Made by a program: the position numbers and the translations under genes. A stretch of 64,000 bases of DNA from Paenibacillus beijingensis (lineage in GTDB: Bacteria; Bacillota; Bacilli; Paenibacillales; Paenibacillaceae), in NCBI RefSeq assembly GCF_000961095.1, contig NZ_CP011058.1:1078501-1142500 (forward strand). The letters are read 5' to 3'. Below are positions 52,155-63,999 of the stretch, one piece after another (positions within the stretch are counted from its first letter, which is position 1; every line of letters begins with the position of its first letter). The notes below the pieces were generated by a model. That model searched no databases, was not told the origin of the DNA, and saw only the letters and a list, made by a program, of their open reading frames with translations.

Positions 52155-53623
52155 TGGAGACGATGATGGATATCGCGAGCCGGATCTTCGTTTGGGTCGA
52201 CCGCCTCATTTTCGCCTACGTTATATCGGTTACCGGCATTTATTTGATTTTGTTCGCCGCATCCGCCCACAAACTGCGCAAGGAAGCCGGTTTGCCCGAT
52301 ATCCGGTATGAAGACGTGCTGTCGTCGCATTATACTCCGCCGCTGTCGATTCTCGTTCCGGCCTACAACGAGGAAGCCGGCATCGTGTCGAGCATTCGGT
52401 CGCTTCTCGGCATCAATTATTCGGAATACGAGATCATCGTGATCAACGACGGCTCCAAGGATAACACGCTGGATGCGGTCATCCGCGAATTTGACATGTA
52501 CCCGCGCGAGGACAAATTCATATGGTACGGGATGGAAAGAACACCCAAACCTATCCGACAGGTTTATACCTCTCGGCTGCACCGAAATCTGCTGCTGATC
52601 GATAAAGAGAACGGGGGCAAGTCGGACGCTTTGAACGCCGGCATTCTCGCCTCGAAGTACCCTTATTTTGTTTCCCTCGACGGAGATACGGTGCTCGATT
52701 CCGATGCTTTCATTAAAGTGATGAAGCCGATCATGGAGGCGAAGCCGGGAGAAGAAATCATTGCCTCCGGCGGCAGCGTCAACATTGCCAACGGCAGCGT
52801 CATCGACAACGGCCATCTGGGAAAAGGCCAGAACAGGCTTGCCCGCAATCCGCTCGTCATGATGCAGGTAATCGAGTATTTCAGAGCATTTCTTATGGGC
52901 AGAATCAGTCTGAGCCGCTTCAACATTTTGCTGCTCGTTTCCGGGGCGTTCAGCGTCTTTCGTAAAGACTGGGTCATCCGCGCCGGGGGATATGAACTGG
53001 ATACGATCGGTGAAGATATGGAGCTGGTCGTCAGACTGCACCGAATGGCCCGGGAAAACAAAAGCAAGGCGAGAATCGCCTATGTTCCGGATCCGGTATG
53101 CTGGACGGAAGCGCCCGACAACCTCTCCTTGCTGCGGAGACAGCGCATCCGTTGGCACAGGGGATTGTATGAAAGCTTGATCCGCCACAAAAAAATGCTG
53201 TTCAACCCCGCATACGGCGCCATCGGGTTCGCAGGAATGCCCTACTTCCTGTTTGTCGAACTGCTGGGACCTTTGGTCGAGCTGCTCGGTTACGGTTCCG
53301 TCGTGTTCGGCCTTTGGCTCGAAGCGATCGATGTCCAGTTCGCGATCACGCTCTTTATCGTGATGTTGATTTACGGATCGTTTTTGTCGATGGGAGCCGT
53401 TTTGTTGGAAGAATGGGGGCTAAGGAGATACCCCAACGTTTCCGACCTGCTTTATCTGTTCTTCTTTGCACTGACCGAATCGTTCTGGTACCGGCCATTA
53501 ACGTGCTTTTGGCGTCTGGAAGGGCTGCTGCGGGCTCTCGCCAGTACCAAGAGGGAGTGGGGAGAGATGACCCGCAAGCCCAGCATCCTCACATCGGGAA
53601 AAGACCGGAACTCTGCGGCGTAA
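52154..53623 (+). CDS. Family 2 membrane glycosyltransferase (processive polysaccharide synthase type)
   Basis: 489 residues. TM at about 18-38, cytoplasmic GT2 domain with SILVPAYNEEAGIVSSIRSL, IVINDGSKDNT, the DxD motif in VSLDGDTVLD, the catalytic ED in TIGEDMELVVRLHR and the product-binding QRIRWHRG (QxxRW), then about four C-terminal TM segments. This motif set is that of processive synthases such as PgaC, IcaA or hyaluronan synthases. Last gene of the operon; the neighbouring degenerate GGDEF protein suggests c-di-GMP control. Polymer identity unknown. Confidence 0.9.
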   Translation: METMMDIASRIFVWVDRLIFAYVISVTGIYLILFAASAHKLRKEAGLPDIRYEDVLSSHYTPPLSILVPAYNEEAGIVSSIRSLLGINYSEYEIIVINDGSKDNTLDAVIREFDMYPREDKFIWYGMERTPKPIRQVYTSRLHRNLLLIDKENGGKSDALNAGILASKYPYFVSLDGDTVLDSDAFIKVMKPIMEAKPGEEIIASGGSVNIANGSVIDNGHLGKGQNRLARNPLVMMQVIEYFRAFLMGRISLSRFNILLLVSGAFSVFRKDWVIRAGGYELDTIGEDMELVVRLHRMARENKSKARIAYVPDPVCWTEAPDNLSLLRRQRIRWHRGLYESLIRHKKMLFNPAYGAIGFAGMPYFLFVELLGPLVELLGYGSVVFGLWLEAIDVQFAITLFIVMLIYGSFLSMGAVLLEEWGLRRYPNVSDLLYLFFFALTESFWYRPLTCFWRLEGLLRALASTKREWGEMTRKPSILTSGKDRNSAA

Positions 53624-53680
53624 CCCATCAAAAAAACATCATCGATGCGTAACCTTCAAAAAAACATCGTCGATGGGTTA
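53618..53680. repeat. 29-bp direct duplication over the synthase stop codon
   Basis: GCGTAACCCATCAAAAAAAC plus ATCATCGAT (53618-53646) is followed by a near copy at 53647-53674. The synthase TAA lies in the first unit. TAACCCATC (53621) and GATGGGTTA (53672) also form inverted ends. Confidence 0.8.
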
Positions 53681-53730
53681 AGCTTTCTGCTAGATTGAGA
53701 TCGCATTGGAGAGCCAGTCCCAATGATGAC

Positions 53731-53980
53731 GCAAAAGGACCTCCAATCACCGCCGGCAAAGCGGAACTGGAGGTCCTTTCCTCGCTAAGCCTGCGAATGT
53801 GCAGGTTTTATTGATCGAAATCGCTTGTCGTATGGGAAAACCTGCGATGGTACAGGAATTCCCGGCTTTTATTGCCTAAACGTAAGATGGGGGCAACAAT
53901 AAAAGCATTTTTGCAGGAATTTTAACGTAGTCGATTAAGAAAAAGAAAAAAGATGTACGATCGCATGTATTTCAAAAATT
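53731..53980 (+). repeat. Dispersed intergenic element, full copy C
   Basis: Begins with GCAAAAGGACCTCC, forms a hairpin with an inner CCGC/GCGG stem closing at GGAGGTCCTTT, then CCTGCGAATGTGCAGGTTTT, GATCGAAATCGCTTGTCG, GGAATTCC-type block, TTTTGCAGGAATTTTAACGT and ends GATGTACGATCGCATG. The first hairpin, followed by T residues, may terminate the EPS operon. Same order of blocks as at 60349-60603 (inverted) and 23739-23925. Confidence 0.85.
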
Positions 53981-54133
53981 ACCCCTTCGTTCAGAGCAAT
54001 ACAGCGTTCGAAGGGCAGTACGATCGTTGATGCATTAATTTCGAGTATCAGCTTCATACTAGGGGGCAGGCAGGCAAAAAGCCCGGCAAGCTGGAGAACT
54101 GGACGTATGAAGAAGAAGTATACTTGTAAAATA

Positions 54134-54171
54134 AACGAACCCGTCAAGGATATCCCTTTGACCGGTTCGTT
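54134..54171 (-). terminator. Terminator after ptsI
   Basis: AACGAACC-GTCAA pairs with TTGAC-GGTTCGTT around a short loop. On the minus strand it is followed by TATTTTAC; it lies about 27 bp past the ptsI stop. Confidence 0.8.
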
Positions 54172-54197
54172 TTGTTTCGTTTTTTGTAGCGAAAGGC

Positions 54198-55970
54198 TTA
54201 CTCCGATGCTTCGGCCTGAAACAGCTCCAGCTCTCTGCGCACTTCCTCTGCGGTGTCCATATCCAGCACCCGCTCTACGAGCGCCTGACAGCTGCTGCGG
54301 TCCAGCTTGGTCACGACCTCTTTGATGCGGCGCATGCGGGAAGGGGCCATGCTCCATTCGTGAAGTCCGAGGCCGACGAGCAGCGGAGCCGCCAGCGGAT
54401 CGCCTGCCATGCTGCCGCACATTCCCGTCCATTTGCCCCCCACTTCGGATGCGTCAATAACGTTCTTGATCAAACGAAGAACCGCCGGATGGAAGTAGTC
54501 GTACAGCCCTGCCACCCGCTCGTTCATCCGGTCGACCGCAACCGTATATTGGACAAGATCGTTCGTGCCGATGCTGAAAAAGTCCACTTCGCGGGCAAAA
54601 CGGTCCGCCTGCAGCGCCGCCGACGGGATCTCGACCATAATGCCGAGGCCTACGCGTTCGGCCATCGCCACGCCTTCCGCGGCAAGCGAGGCGCGTGCTT
54701 CCTCGAACAGCGCTTTCGCTTCCCGCCACTCCCGCAGCCCCGAAATCATCGGGAACATGACGTTGATCTTGCCGTGGGCGCTCGCGCGCAAAATCGCGCG
54801 CAGCTGCGTCATAAACAGCTCCTTGCGGTCCAGACAGAGCCGGATCGCACGGTACCCGAGAAACGGGTTCATCTCTTCCGGCAGATCCATATAAGGCAGT
54901 TCCTTGTCGCCGCCGATGTCCAGCGTACGGATAACAACCGGACGTCCCTGCATCGCTTCGGTAACCGCTTTGTACGCCTCGTACTGCGTCTGCTCATCCG
55001 GCATCTCGCTGCGGCTCATGAACAGAAACTCGGTCCGGTACAAGCCGACCGCTTCCGCGCCTTGCGCAACGAGGTCGGCCGCCTCTTCCGGCGTTCCGAT
55101 ATTGGCGGCGATTTCTGCCCGGAAGCCGTCGCGTGTGATCGCTTCCTTATCGGCGAACGCCTGCAGCTTGCGCTGTTCTTCGGCCTGCGCTTCCATCGCC
55201 GCGAGATAAGCGGCTACTGTCGCTTCAGACGGATTCACGACACATTCTCCCGCTCCGCCGTCGATCGCAACCGTATCGCCGTTTTCGATGCCGTCGATTC
55301 CCGCCCCTGCGCCGAGAACGGCCGGAATGCCGAGCGAATTCGCCAGAATAGCGGTATGCGACGTTTTGCCGCCGATTCGGGTCACAAAACCAAGCACATA
55401 CTTTTTGTTCAGCTGCACCGTATCCGACGGCGACAAGTCGTCGGCAATCAGAATGACTTCCTCGCTTATATCGGACAGCTTTCCGCCCCCCGCGCCGATT
55501 AGATGCGTCAGCAGCCTTGCGGCTACATCCCGGATGTCCGCAGCTCGCTCCCGCATGTACTCGCTAGCCATACTTTCGAACAGCGCAGCCGTTTGCTCGG
55601 CTACGATCCGCACCGCCGCCTCCGCCGCCCACGACTCCGCAGCGATTTTTTGCTCCATCTGCGGATAAAAGGAAGGGTCGGCCAGCATGCTGATCTGACC
55701 CTTCAAAATGACCGCTTTCTCTTCCCCGACCGTCTGCCGGGTATGCTCCACCAGCTTCTCCAGATCTTCCAACGAACGTTCCTTCGCTACTCGAAGCCGA
55801 TCGGTCTCTTTGTCCGGAGAATCGGTTTTTCGTTCTTCAACCGCATCCAAAGTAACCGGGTTATATACGAACGCCTTCCCAATCCGAGATCCTTCCGATA
55901 CGCCCAAGCCGTTAAACTTGCGCTCCTCCGTCATCACGCCCGCCTCCTCACTTGCAGTACCGGCATTCAT
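54198..55970 (-). CDS. ptsI: PTS enzyme I (phosphoenolpyruvate-protein phosphotransferase)
   Basis: 590 residues, normal length. Transfers phosphate from PEP to HPr in the cytosol. N-terminal domain with the active-site His in GGKTSHTAILANSLGIP (about residue 200), the PEP-binding domain with LYRTEFLFMSR, RTLDIGGDKELPY, LGYRAIR, and the catalytic Cys region GKWTGMCGSMAGDPLAAPLL. The ATG overlaps the HPr stop (TAATG), with GGAG seven bases upstream. It is the last gene of the fructose PTS operon, so enzyme I and HPr are encoded with the sugar-specific parts. Confidence 0.95.
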   Translation of the reverse strand: MNAGTASEEAGVMTEERKFNGLGVSEGSRIGKAFVYNPVTLDAVEERKTDSPDKETDRLRVAKERSLEDLEKLVEHTRQTVGEEKAVILKGQISMLADPSFYPQMEQKIAAESWAAEAAVRIVAEQTAALFESMASEYMRERAADIRDVAARLLTHLIGAGGGKLSDISEEVILIADDLSPSDTVQLNKKYVLGFVTRIGGKTSHTAILANSLGIPAVLGAGAGIDGIENGDTVAIDGGAGECVVNPSEATVAAYLAAMEAQAEEQRKLQAFADKEAITRDGFRAEIAANIGTPEEAADLVAQGAEAVGLYRTEFLFMSRSEMPDEQTQYEAYKAVTEAMQGRPVVIRTLDIGGDKELPYMDLPEEMNPFLGYRAIRLCLDRKELFMTQLRAILRASAHGKINVMFPMISGLREWREAKALFEEARASLAAEGVAMAERVGLGIMVEIPSAALQADRFAREVDFFSIGTNDLVQYTVAVDRMNERVAGLYDYFHPAVLRLIKNVIDASEVGGKWTGMCGSMAGDPLAAPLLVGLGLHEWSMAPSRMRRIKEVVTKLDRSSCQALVERVLDMDTAEEVRRELELFQAEASE

Positions 55971-56242
55971 TACGCTTCTCCGAAGCCGCTGTCCACGAGA
56001 CTTATGAGCGCTTCAATCGCATCCGCCTCATCCGAACCTTCCGCGGAAATGGTAATCTCTTTTCCTTTCGTAAGCCCAAGCGTCATAAGACCGAGAATGC
56101 TTTTGCCGTCGACTACCGTATGCGGGTCCTGGATCGTGACCTTGATTGCGGACTGGAATTTTGCCGCCTGCTCCGTGAACAGCTGTGCCGGACGAATATG
56201 AAACCCGCTTTCGTTGCGGATGACCGTATTTTTTGTAACCAT
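55970..56242 (-). CDS. HPr family phosphocarrier protein
   Basis: 90 residues. Phospho-acceptor His15 in GFHIRPAQ (the usual motif is GxHARPA) and a regulatory-type Ser at position 48 in VDGKSILGLMTLG, two residues later than in B. subtilis HPr. Relays phosphate from enzyme I to EIIA. The seryl site suggests it could also be a HPr kinase target. Coupled to ptsI by TAATG and downstream of the EIIA gene. Confidence 0.93.
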   Translation of the reverse strand: MVTKNTVIRNESGFHIRPAQLFTEQAAKFQSAIKVTIQDPHTVVDGKSILGLMTLGLTKGKEITISAEGSDEADAIEALISLVDSGFGEA

Positions 56243-56309
56243 GTCGTCAAATCCCTTCTCTATTTAAAATAACCTGTTCGAAATGAATGATACCGTGGCC
56301 GATTCGTGC

Positions 56310-56762
56310 TCAGATGGCGCCGAGCAGCTCCTTTAGCTGGGCGGAATCCTCGACCGCGAGCAGCTGCTCGCGGAATTCATCGTCGATCAGCTTGCGCGAG
56401 ATTGCGATCAAAATTTTCAAATGGTCGTTCCCGGCCGCTTCTTCCGGAACGGCAATCATGAATGCGGCCGAGACCGGCTCGCCGTCGAGAGACTGCCAGT
56501 CGATCGGACTTGCGAATTTCGCGAAGGCGAGAGCCGCTTGGGCGACGCCGGACGATTTGCCGTGCGGAATCGCCACGCCGAACCCGATTCCGGTTGAGCC
56601 GGTATTTTCTCGTGCGTGAAGCGCCTCAAGGTAAGCGGCTTTGTCAGTAACGGCGCCGCTCTCTGCCAGCGCTCCCGCGAGTGCGTCAATGGCCGCATTT
56701 TTGTCGTTCACGTCCAGCGGAATGAGAATCGATTGATCGTTCAAAAGAGATGTAATGTTCAT
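56310..56762 (-). CDS. Fructose-type PTS EIIA
   Basis: 150 residues from the ATG at 56762, with GGAGGAACC upstream (the frame to 56789 is rejected). PTS_EIIA type 2 domain with the phospho-acceptor His in FGVAIPHGKSSGV (about residue 67). A separate cytosolic EIIA rather than a domain fused to EIIBC. Lies between the EIIBC and HPr genes. Confidence 0.92.
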   Translation of the reverse strand: MNITSLLNDQSILIPLDVNDKNAAIDALAGALAESGAVTDKAAYLEALHARENTGSTGIGFGVAIPHGKSSGVAQAALAFAKFASPIDWQSLDGEPVSAAFMIAVPEEAAGNDHLKILIAISRKLIDDEFREQLLAVEDSAQLKELLGAI

Positions 56763-56843
56763 TTTTTGGTTCCTCCTGGTTGGTTCCATTTTTTTCTATC
56801 TTGCATGTTTGAAGCGCAGTTGTCTATCTTAATTATCACGTTA

Positions 56844-58226
56844 TTATTCTGCAATCGTTTTTTTCGTAAACTTGAGCGATAAGGCCGTTACGACCGAGCC
56901 GATAACAATTGCCAGTGCATACAATCCGACATGTCCGACCGCGTTCGGGATGAGCAGTACGAATGCCCCTCCATGCGGCGCCTGCAGCGTGGCGTGGAAC
57001 ACCATCGAGAGCGCGCCGGTCACGGCGGACCCCGCTACGAGGCATGGGATAACGCGGAGCGGATCGCTTGCTGCAAACGGGATCGCGCCTTCGGTAATAA
57101 ACGAGAGACCGAGCACGGCAGCGGATTTGCCGGCGTCTTTTTCTTCCTTCGTAAATTTGTTCTTCGCAATGAGCGTTGCAAGCCACAGCCCCAGTGGCGG
57201 CGTCATGCCTGCGGCCATAACGGCGGCCATCGGCCCATATACTTGGCTTGCGAGCAGCCCGACCGAAAACGTATACGCCGCTTTGTTGATCGGTCCGCCC
57301 ATATCGATCGCCATCATGCCGCCGAGCAGCAGACCGAGCAGCACCGCGTTGGTGGAACCGATCGATTGCAGCCACAGCGTAAGGTGGTCCATGATATATT
57401 TTACTGGCTCGCCGATGACATAAATCATCAGAAGTCCGGTAATGCCCGATGCAAGCAGCGGTATAAGCAGAATCGGTTTCAGACCTTCGAAGTTGCGCGG
57501 CAGCTTAATGTACTTTTTCAAATAGAGCGCCACGTAACCGCCGAGAAAACCGGCGATGATGCCGCCAAGGAAGCCGGCTCCCAGCTGGGAAGCGAGCATG
57601 CCGCCGATCAGGCCGGGCGCCAGGCCCGGTTTTTCCGCGATCGAGAAGGCGATGAAGCCGGCAAGAACCGGAACCATCAAAGCGAATGCAGCGCCGCCTC
57701 CGATATCCATCAAAGCGGCGGCAAAGGTGCCTTCTTGTTCAAAGGCTTTAATCCCGAATATAAATGAAATCGCGATCAAAAGTCCGCCTGCGACGACGAG
57801 CGGCAGCATCGCCGACACGCCGGTCATGAGATGTTTGTAAAACGGCGAGCGCGTTTTCGTTTTTGCGGCAGGCTCGGTTTGGACACTTGCTTTCGGTGCC
57901 GCTTCCGCCGCAGGGGCGGCCGCTTCCATTGCAAGTGCTTGCTCAATCAAGCCGGATGCATTGCGGATCGCTTGCGCTACGGGCACACGAACGACCGGCT
58001 TACCGGCGAAACGCCCTTCCTGTACGTCGGTGTCCGCTGCGACAATGATCGCATGGGCCTCTGCAATTTCCTGCGCTGTAATTTCATTTTCCACGCCGAC
58101 CGCGCCGCGCGTTTCGACTTTAATCTCCATATCTTTCTGCTTGCCCGCTTTGATGAGCGATTCGGCAGCCATATAGGTGTGGGCAACGCCCGTCGGACAT
58201 GCTGTGACCGCATAAATCTTTTTCAT
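56844..58226 (-). CDS. PTS fructose transporter subunit EIIBC
   Basis: 460 residues. EIIB domain (1-100) with the phospho-acceptor Cys in AVTACPTGVAHTYMAAESL (Cys9), a short Ala/Pro linker, then the EIIC membrane domain (about 130-450) with PLVVAGGLLIAISFIFGI, GFLGGIIAGFLGGYVAL and the sugar-site region EGAIPFAASDPLRVIP. Imports fructose with phosphorylation to fructose-1-phosphate. Confidence 0.94.
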   Translation of the reverse strand: MKKIYAVTACPTGVAHTYMAAESLIKAGKQKDMEIKVETRGAVGVENEITAQEIAEAHAIIVAADTDVQEGRFAGKPVVRVPVAQAIRNASGLIEQALAMEAAAPAAEAAPKASVQTEPAAKTKTRSPFYKHLMTGVSAMLPLVVAGGLLIAISFIFGIKAFEQEGTFAAALMDIGGGAAFALMVPVLAGFIAFSIAEKPGLAPGLIGGMLASQLGAGFLGGIIAGFLGGYVALYLKKYIKLPRNFEGLKPILLIPLLASGITGLLMIYVIGEPVKYIMDHLTLWLQSIGSTNAVLLGLLLGGMMAIDMGGPINKAAYTFSVGLLASQVYGPMAAVMAAGMTPPLGLWLATLIAKNKFTKEEKDAGKSAAVLGLSFITEGAIPFAASDPLRVIPCLVAGSAVTGALSMVFHATLQAPHGGAFVLLIPNAVGHVGLYALAIVIGSVVTALSLKFTKKTIAE

Positions 58227-58238
58227 GGTTAGTTCCCC

Positions 58239-59198
58239 CTAAACCGATGTGTTAAACTTTGAGATCGGTGTAATACTGACTAGCGCAAGCTTTTCTTCCA
58301 CTTCGAAAAACGTGCATACATCCGATCCCGGTTTTGAAGCGGTAATGGAGCCGGCTGCCGTCGTCCATCGGGCCGTTTCCTCCAATGTCTTGCCTTCAAT
58401 CAGACAAAACGCAAGGGCTGCAACCATCGAATCGCCCGCTCCGACCGTGCTCAGCGGCACAATCGGGAACGGCCGGGCGCGAATCGCCTCTTCTCCGCTG
58501 ACAACAATCGAGCCTTCAGCTCCCATAGACACGATGACGTATTGAATACCATCGCCCAGCAGCCCTTTTGCAGCTTTTACAATCTCCTGGTCACTTTCCA
58601 GCTCATATCCTATCAGCGCTTCCAATTCATGAATGTTGGGCTTAAGCGCGTAAGGAGCCGCTGTAATCCCAAATTTCAGCGCTTCCCCGTCCGCATCCAA
58701 AATGGTTTTTACCCCGTATCGGGAGGCAATGCAAATCATCTGCCGGTACAAATCCTGCGGCGCTCCGGGTGGAAGACTGCCTCCGAGAACGAGAACGGCC
58801 GTAGCAGGCATCGCCTTTTCGAAACGGTCGAGGAAGTCGGTGAGCACTTTTTCCGTAATGACAGCGCCGGGTTCGTTCAATTCCGTCGTTTCTTTCGTCG
58901 CCTCGTCAACAACCTTCAAATTCGTTCGGGTCCGTCCTTCCGCTTCAAGAAAAAAGGTGGGAATTCCCTGCTGCTCCACCATCCGCGCGAGAAGCCGGCC
59001 TTCCTCTCCAGCCTGGATTCCCCAAGCCGTTACATTAGCATTAAATCGCTTTAAAACTTTGGCGACATTGATTCCTTTTCCGCCGGCATCCACTCTTACG
59101 TCTTTGATGCGATTAAGCCCGGCGACAGTGAATCCATTGACCGTAACCGTTTTATCCAGTGCCGGGTTCATGCTGACCGTAATAATAGCATCCTTCAT
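58239..59198 (-). CDS. fruK: 1-phosphofructokinase
   Basis: PfkB family kinase, 319 residues from the ATG at 59198; AAAGGA is nine bases upstream, whereas the ATG at 59204 that overlaps the fruR stop is only three bases from it. Motifs: SMNPALDKTV at the N terminus, VDAGGKGINVAKVLKRF, and TVGAGDSMVAAL with the catalytic Asp. Phosphorylates fructose-1-phosphate to fructose-1,6-bisphosphate for glycolysis. Second gene of the fru operon. Confidence 0.95.
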   Translation of the reverse strand: MKDAIITVSMNPALDKTVTVNGFTVAGLNRIKDVRVDAGGKGINVAKVLKRFNANVTAWGIQAGEEGRLLARMVEQQGIPTFFLEAEGRTRTNLKVVDEATKETTELNEPGAVITEKVLTDFLDRFEKAMPATAVLVLGGSLPPGAPQDLYRQMICIASRYGVKTILDADGEALKFGITAAPYALKPNIHELEALIGYELESDQEIVKAAKGLLGDGIQYVIVSMGAEGSIVVSGEEAIRARPFPIVPLSTVGAGDSMVAALAFCLIEGKTLEETARWTTAAGSITASKPGSDVCTFFEVEEKLALVSITPISKFNTSV

Positions 59199-59200
59199 GT

Positions 59201-59977
59201 TCATCGATCCTTTGCGATTGTGACCTGTATGCCTTCCGCTTCCATTTCCCGGACCGCGTCGGCTGAAATTCCCTGATCTATAATACAGTGATGAATCTCC
59301 GTTAAATCCGCTACTTTGCCAAACGAAACTTTGCCGTACTTGCTGTGATCCGCAAGCAGGATAACCTGCTTCGCCGATTCGATCATCCGCCGTTTCGTCT
59401 CCGCTTCGATCAAATTCGGCGTCGTTAAGCCGCTTCCAGGCTCGATGCCGTTAATCGCCAAAAACAATTTGTCGAACTTCACGGAGCCGATCGAGCGGTC
59501 CGCGAGCGGCCCTACCATCGCTTGCGTCTCATGTCTCAGCGATCCGCCGGTCAGCAGCAGATTAATGTTCGGCTGATGGTGAAGAATTTGCACAACCATA
59601 ACGGAATTGGTTACAACCGTCAGCCTGGAAAATGCGTGCAGCCGTTTAGCCAGTTTATAAGTTGTTGTACCCGAATCCAGAAAAATTGATTCCCCGTCTT
59701 CTATAAAATTGAGCGCCGCTTCTGCAACCGCTTCCTTTTGACTGCTGAAACGATCTTCTTTTTCGATAAACGATGGTTCCCGATTGTCCTGAATCCCGAT
59801 GGAAACGGCTCCTCCATGCGTCCGCCGAAGCAGCTTCGTGTCTTCGAGATCACGCAAATCTCTGCGGACGGTCGATTCGGATACTTGAAAATACTGCGCA
59901 AGTTCCAGAACCGAAGCACGGCCTTTCTGCTGTATATAATCCGCGATTTCCCGCTTTCGTTCTTCTTCAAACAGCAA
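59201..59977 (-). CDS. fruR: DeoR family regulator of the fructose operon
   Basis: 258 residues, TTG start at 59977 with AAAGGAG ten bases upstream. DeoR HTH RASVLELAQYFQVSESTVRR (about residues 19-38), then the sensor domain with IFLDSGTTTYKLAKRL and ADHSKYGKVSFGKVADL. These proteins repress fru genes until fructose-1-phosphate binds (family knowledge). First gene of the operon, so it is probably autoregulated. Confidence 0.93.
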   Translation of the reverse strand: MLFEEERKREIADYIQQKGRASVLELAQYFQVSESTVRRDLRDLEDTKLLRRTHGGAVSIGIQDNREPSFIEKEDRFSSQKEAVAEAALNFIEDGESIFLDSGTTTYKLAKRLHAFSRLTVVTNSVMVVQILHHQPNINLLLTGGSLRHETQAMVGPLADRSIGSVKFDKLFLAINGIEPGSGLTTPNLIEAETKRRMIESAKQVILLADHSKYGKVSFGKVADLTEIHHCIIDQGISADAVREMEAEGIQVTIAKDR

Positions 59978-60140
59978 GCGCTTTCAACTCCTTTCCGCCT
60001 AACCGCGAACGGCAGAAGTTTGTTTCTTCGTTACGAGATTTGTCAGCGGCTAAGGACAATTCCTTCTGCTGCTGCTGTGAGCATACTTCCAATTTACGTG
60101 CTCATATGCGATTGTTTCTAATGTTTTGTCCTCGATATTG

Positions 60141-60178
60141 ATTATATATGATCATGACCAAAAAGTAAAGCGGTTTCA
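60141..60178 (-). promoter_or_regulatory. fru operon promoter with cre-like site
   Basis: Minus-strand -35 TTTACT (60164-60169), 17-bp spacer, -10 TATAAT (60141-60146). Overlapping the -35, TGAAACCGCTTTAC (60165-60178) matches the CcpA cre consensus at 12 of 14 positions, which would give carbon catabolite repression. Confidence 0.55.
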
Positions 60179-60348
60179 CAAATGAATTTGAGCAAAAACA
60201 AGCACGCTCGACAAATATCGCGGAGCTTGTACAGCTCATGTCCGGGAAGCGTGACAGATCCAGTGAGCGCGGCCCAGGTGGGCGCCCATATATAACACCA
60301 GATCGCCGTTCAATCGCTGCAATCGCTCTGCACGAAAGGGTAATTTCT
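60179..60348. other. Intergenic, nothing recognised
   Basis: Stretch upstream of the fru promoter and before dispersed element B. Contains a small hairpin GAGCTTGTACAGCTC but no gene, RNA or promoter I can support. Confidence 0.5.
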
Positions 60349-60603
60349 GAAAAACATGCATGCGTGCGTACATCTTTATTCTTTTTATTTATCGGCTCCG
60401 TGAAAATTCATGCAATAATCCTTTTTTGCAGGCCCAATTTTACGTTCAAGTAATAGAAGCTTGGAATACCTGCGGTTTGCGCAGGTATTCCCTTTCGACA
60501 TGCGATTTCGATCGAAAAAAGCTGCACATTGGCAGGTTTGACGAGGAAGGACCTCCACTCCGCTTTGTTAGCGGTGAAGTGGAGCCTTTTGCGTCATATA
60601 TGG
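60349..60603 (-). repeat. Dispersed intergenic element, full copy B
   Basis: Reverse orientation. Read on the minus strand: GGCTCCACTTCACCGC hairpin closing at GGAGGTCC, AAACCTGCCAATGTGCAGC, CGATCGAAATCGCATGTCG, ATACCTGCG, TTGCATGAATTTTCACGG and GATGTACGCACGCATG. It lies between the rRNA/tRNA unit and the fru promoter. Confidence 0.85.
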
Positions 60604-60649
60604 ACTAGCTCACTCATGCGAACACTTATGATTCAGCCCTCCTAAGCAA

Positions 60650-60676
60650 CAAAAAATCCGTCCAATGGACGGATTA
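60650..60676 (-). terminator. Terminator of the rRNA-tRNA transcript
   Basis: Minus-strand AATCCGTCC ATT GGACGGATT followed by TTTTTG. Located 36 bp after tRNA-Asp. Confidence 0.88.
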
Positions 60677-60712
60677 AGTCAGCTTTATTAGAAAGAGATA
60701 AAGGTTATAAAA

Positions 60713-60789
60713 TGGCGGAGCTGACGGGATTCGAACCCGCGGTCTCCTGCGTGACAGGCAGGCATGTTAGGCCTCTACACCACAGCTCC
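60713..60789 (-). tRNA. tRNA-Asp (GTC)
   Basis: 77 nt including an encoded CCA. Acceptor GGAGCTG/CAGCTCC, anticodon loop CTGTCAC with anticodon GTC, T-loop GGTTCGAATCC. Follows tRNA-fMet in the same transcript. Confidence 0.95.
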
Positions 60790-60839
60790 GTGTATGTATG
60801 GTTTATTCCGATCGTGATGAATCCGGAATTTCCAAAAAT

Positions 60840-60919
<80 letters not shown>

Positions 60920-61041
60920 TCGATTACTAATTGAAGCTGCAGGTATCAGACTAATTAAAGTCTGGCCTGATCAAAGTTTACACCTTGAAAACCGGATGCG
61001 AAAGATTGCTTGTGCTTCCTTAGCTGATTCATATGCCTTGC

Positions 61042-61063
61042 GGTTTTCCTCACTTGGAAAACC
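61042..61063 (-). other. Hairpin just after the 23S 3-prime end
   Basis: Minus-strand GGTTTTCC-AAGTGA-GGAAAACC, a perfect 8-bp stem six bases past the mature 3-prime end. No T-run; probably a processing stem. Confidence 0.5.
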
Positions 61064-61068
61064 CATTA

Positions 61069-63999
<2,931 letters not shown>

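Noticed and set aside
54360..55502. 380-residue plus-strand frame
   Set aside because: Antisense shadow of ptsI with no recognisable protein character.
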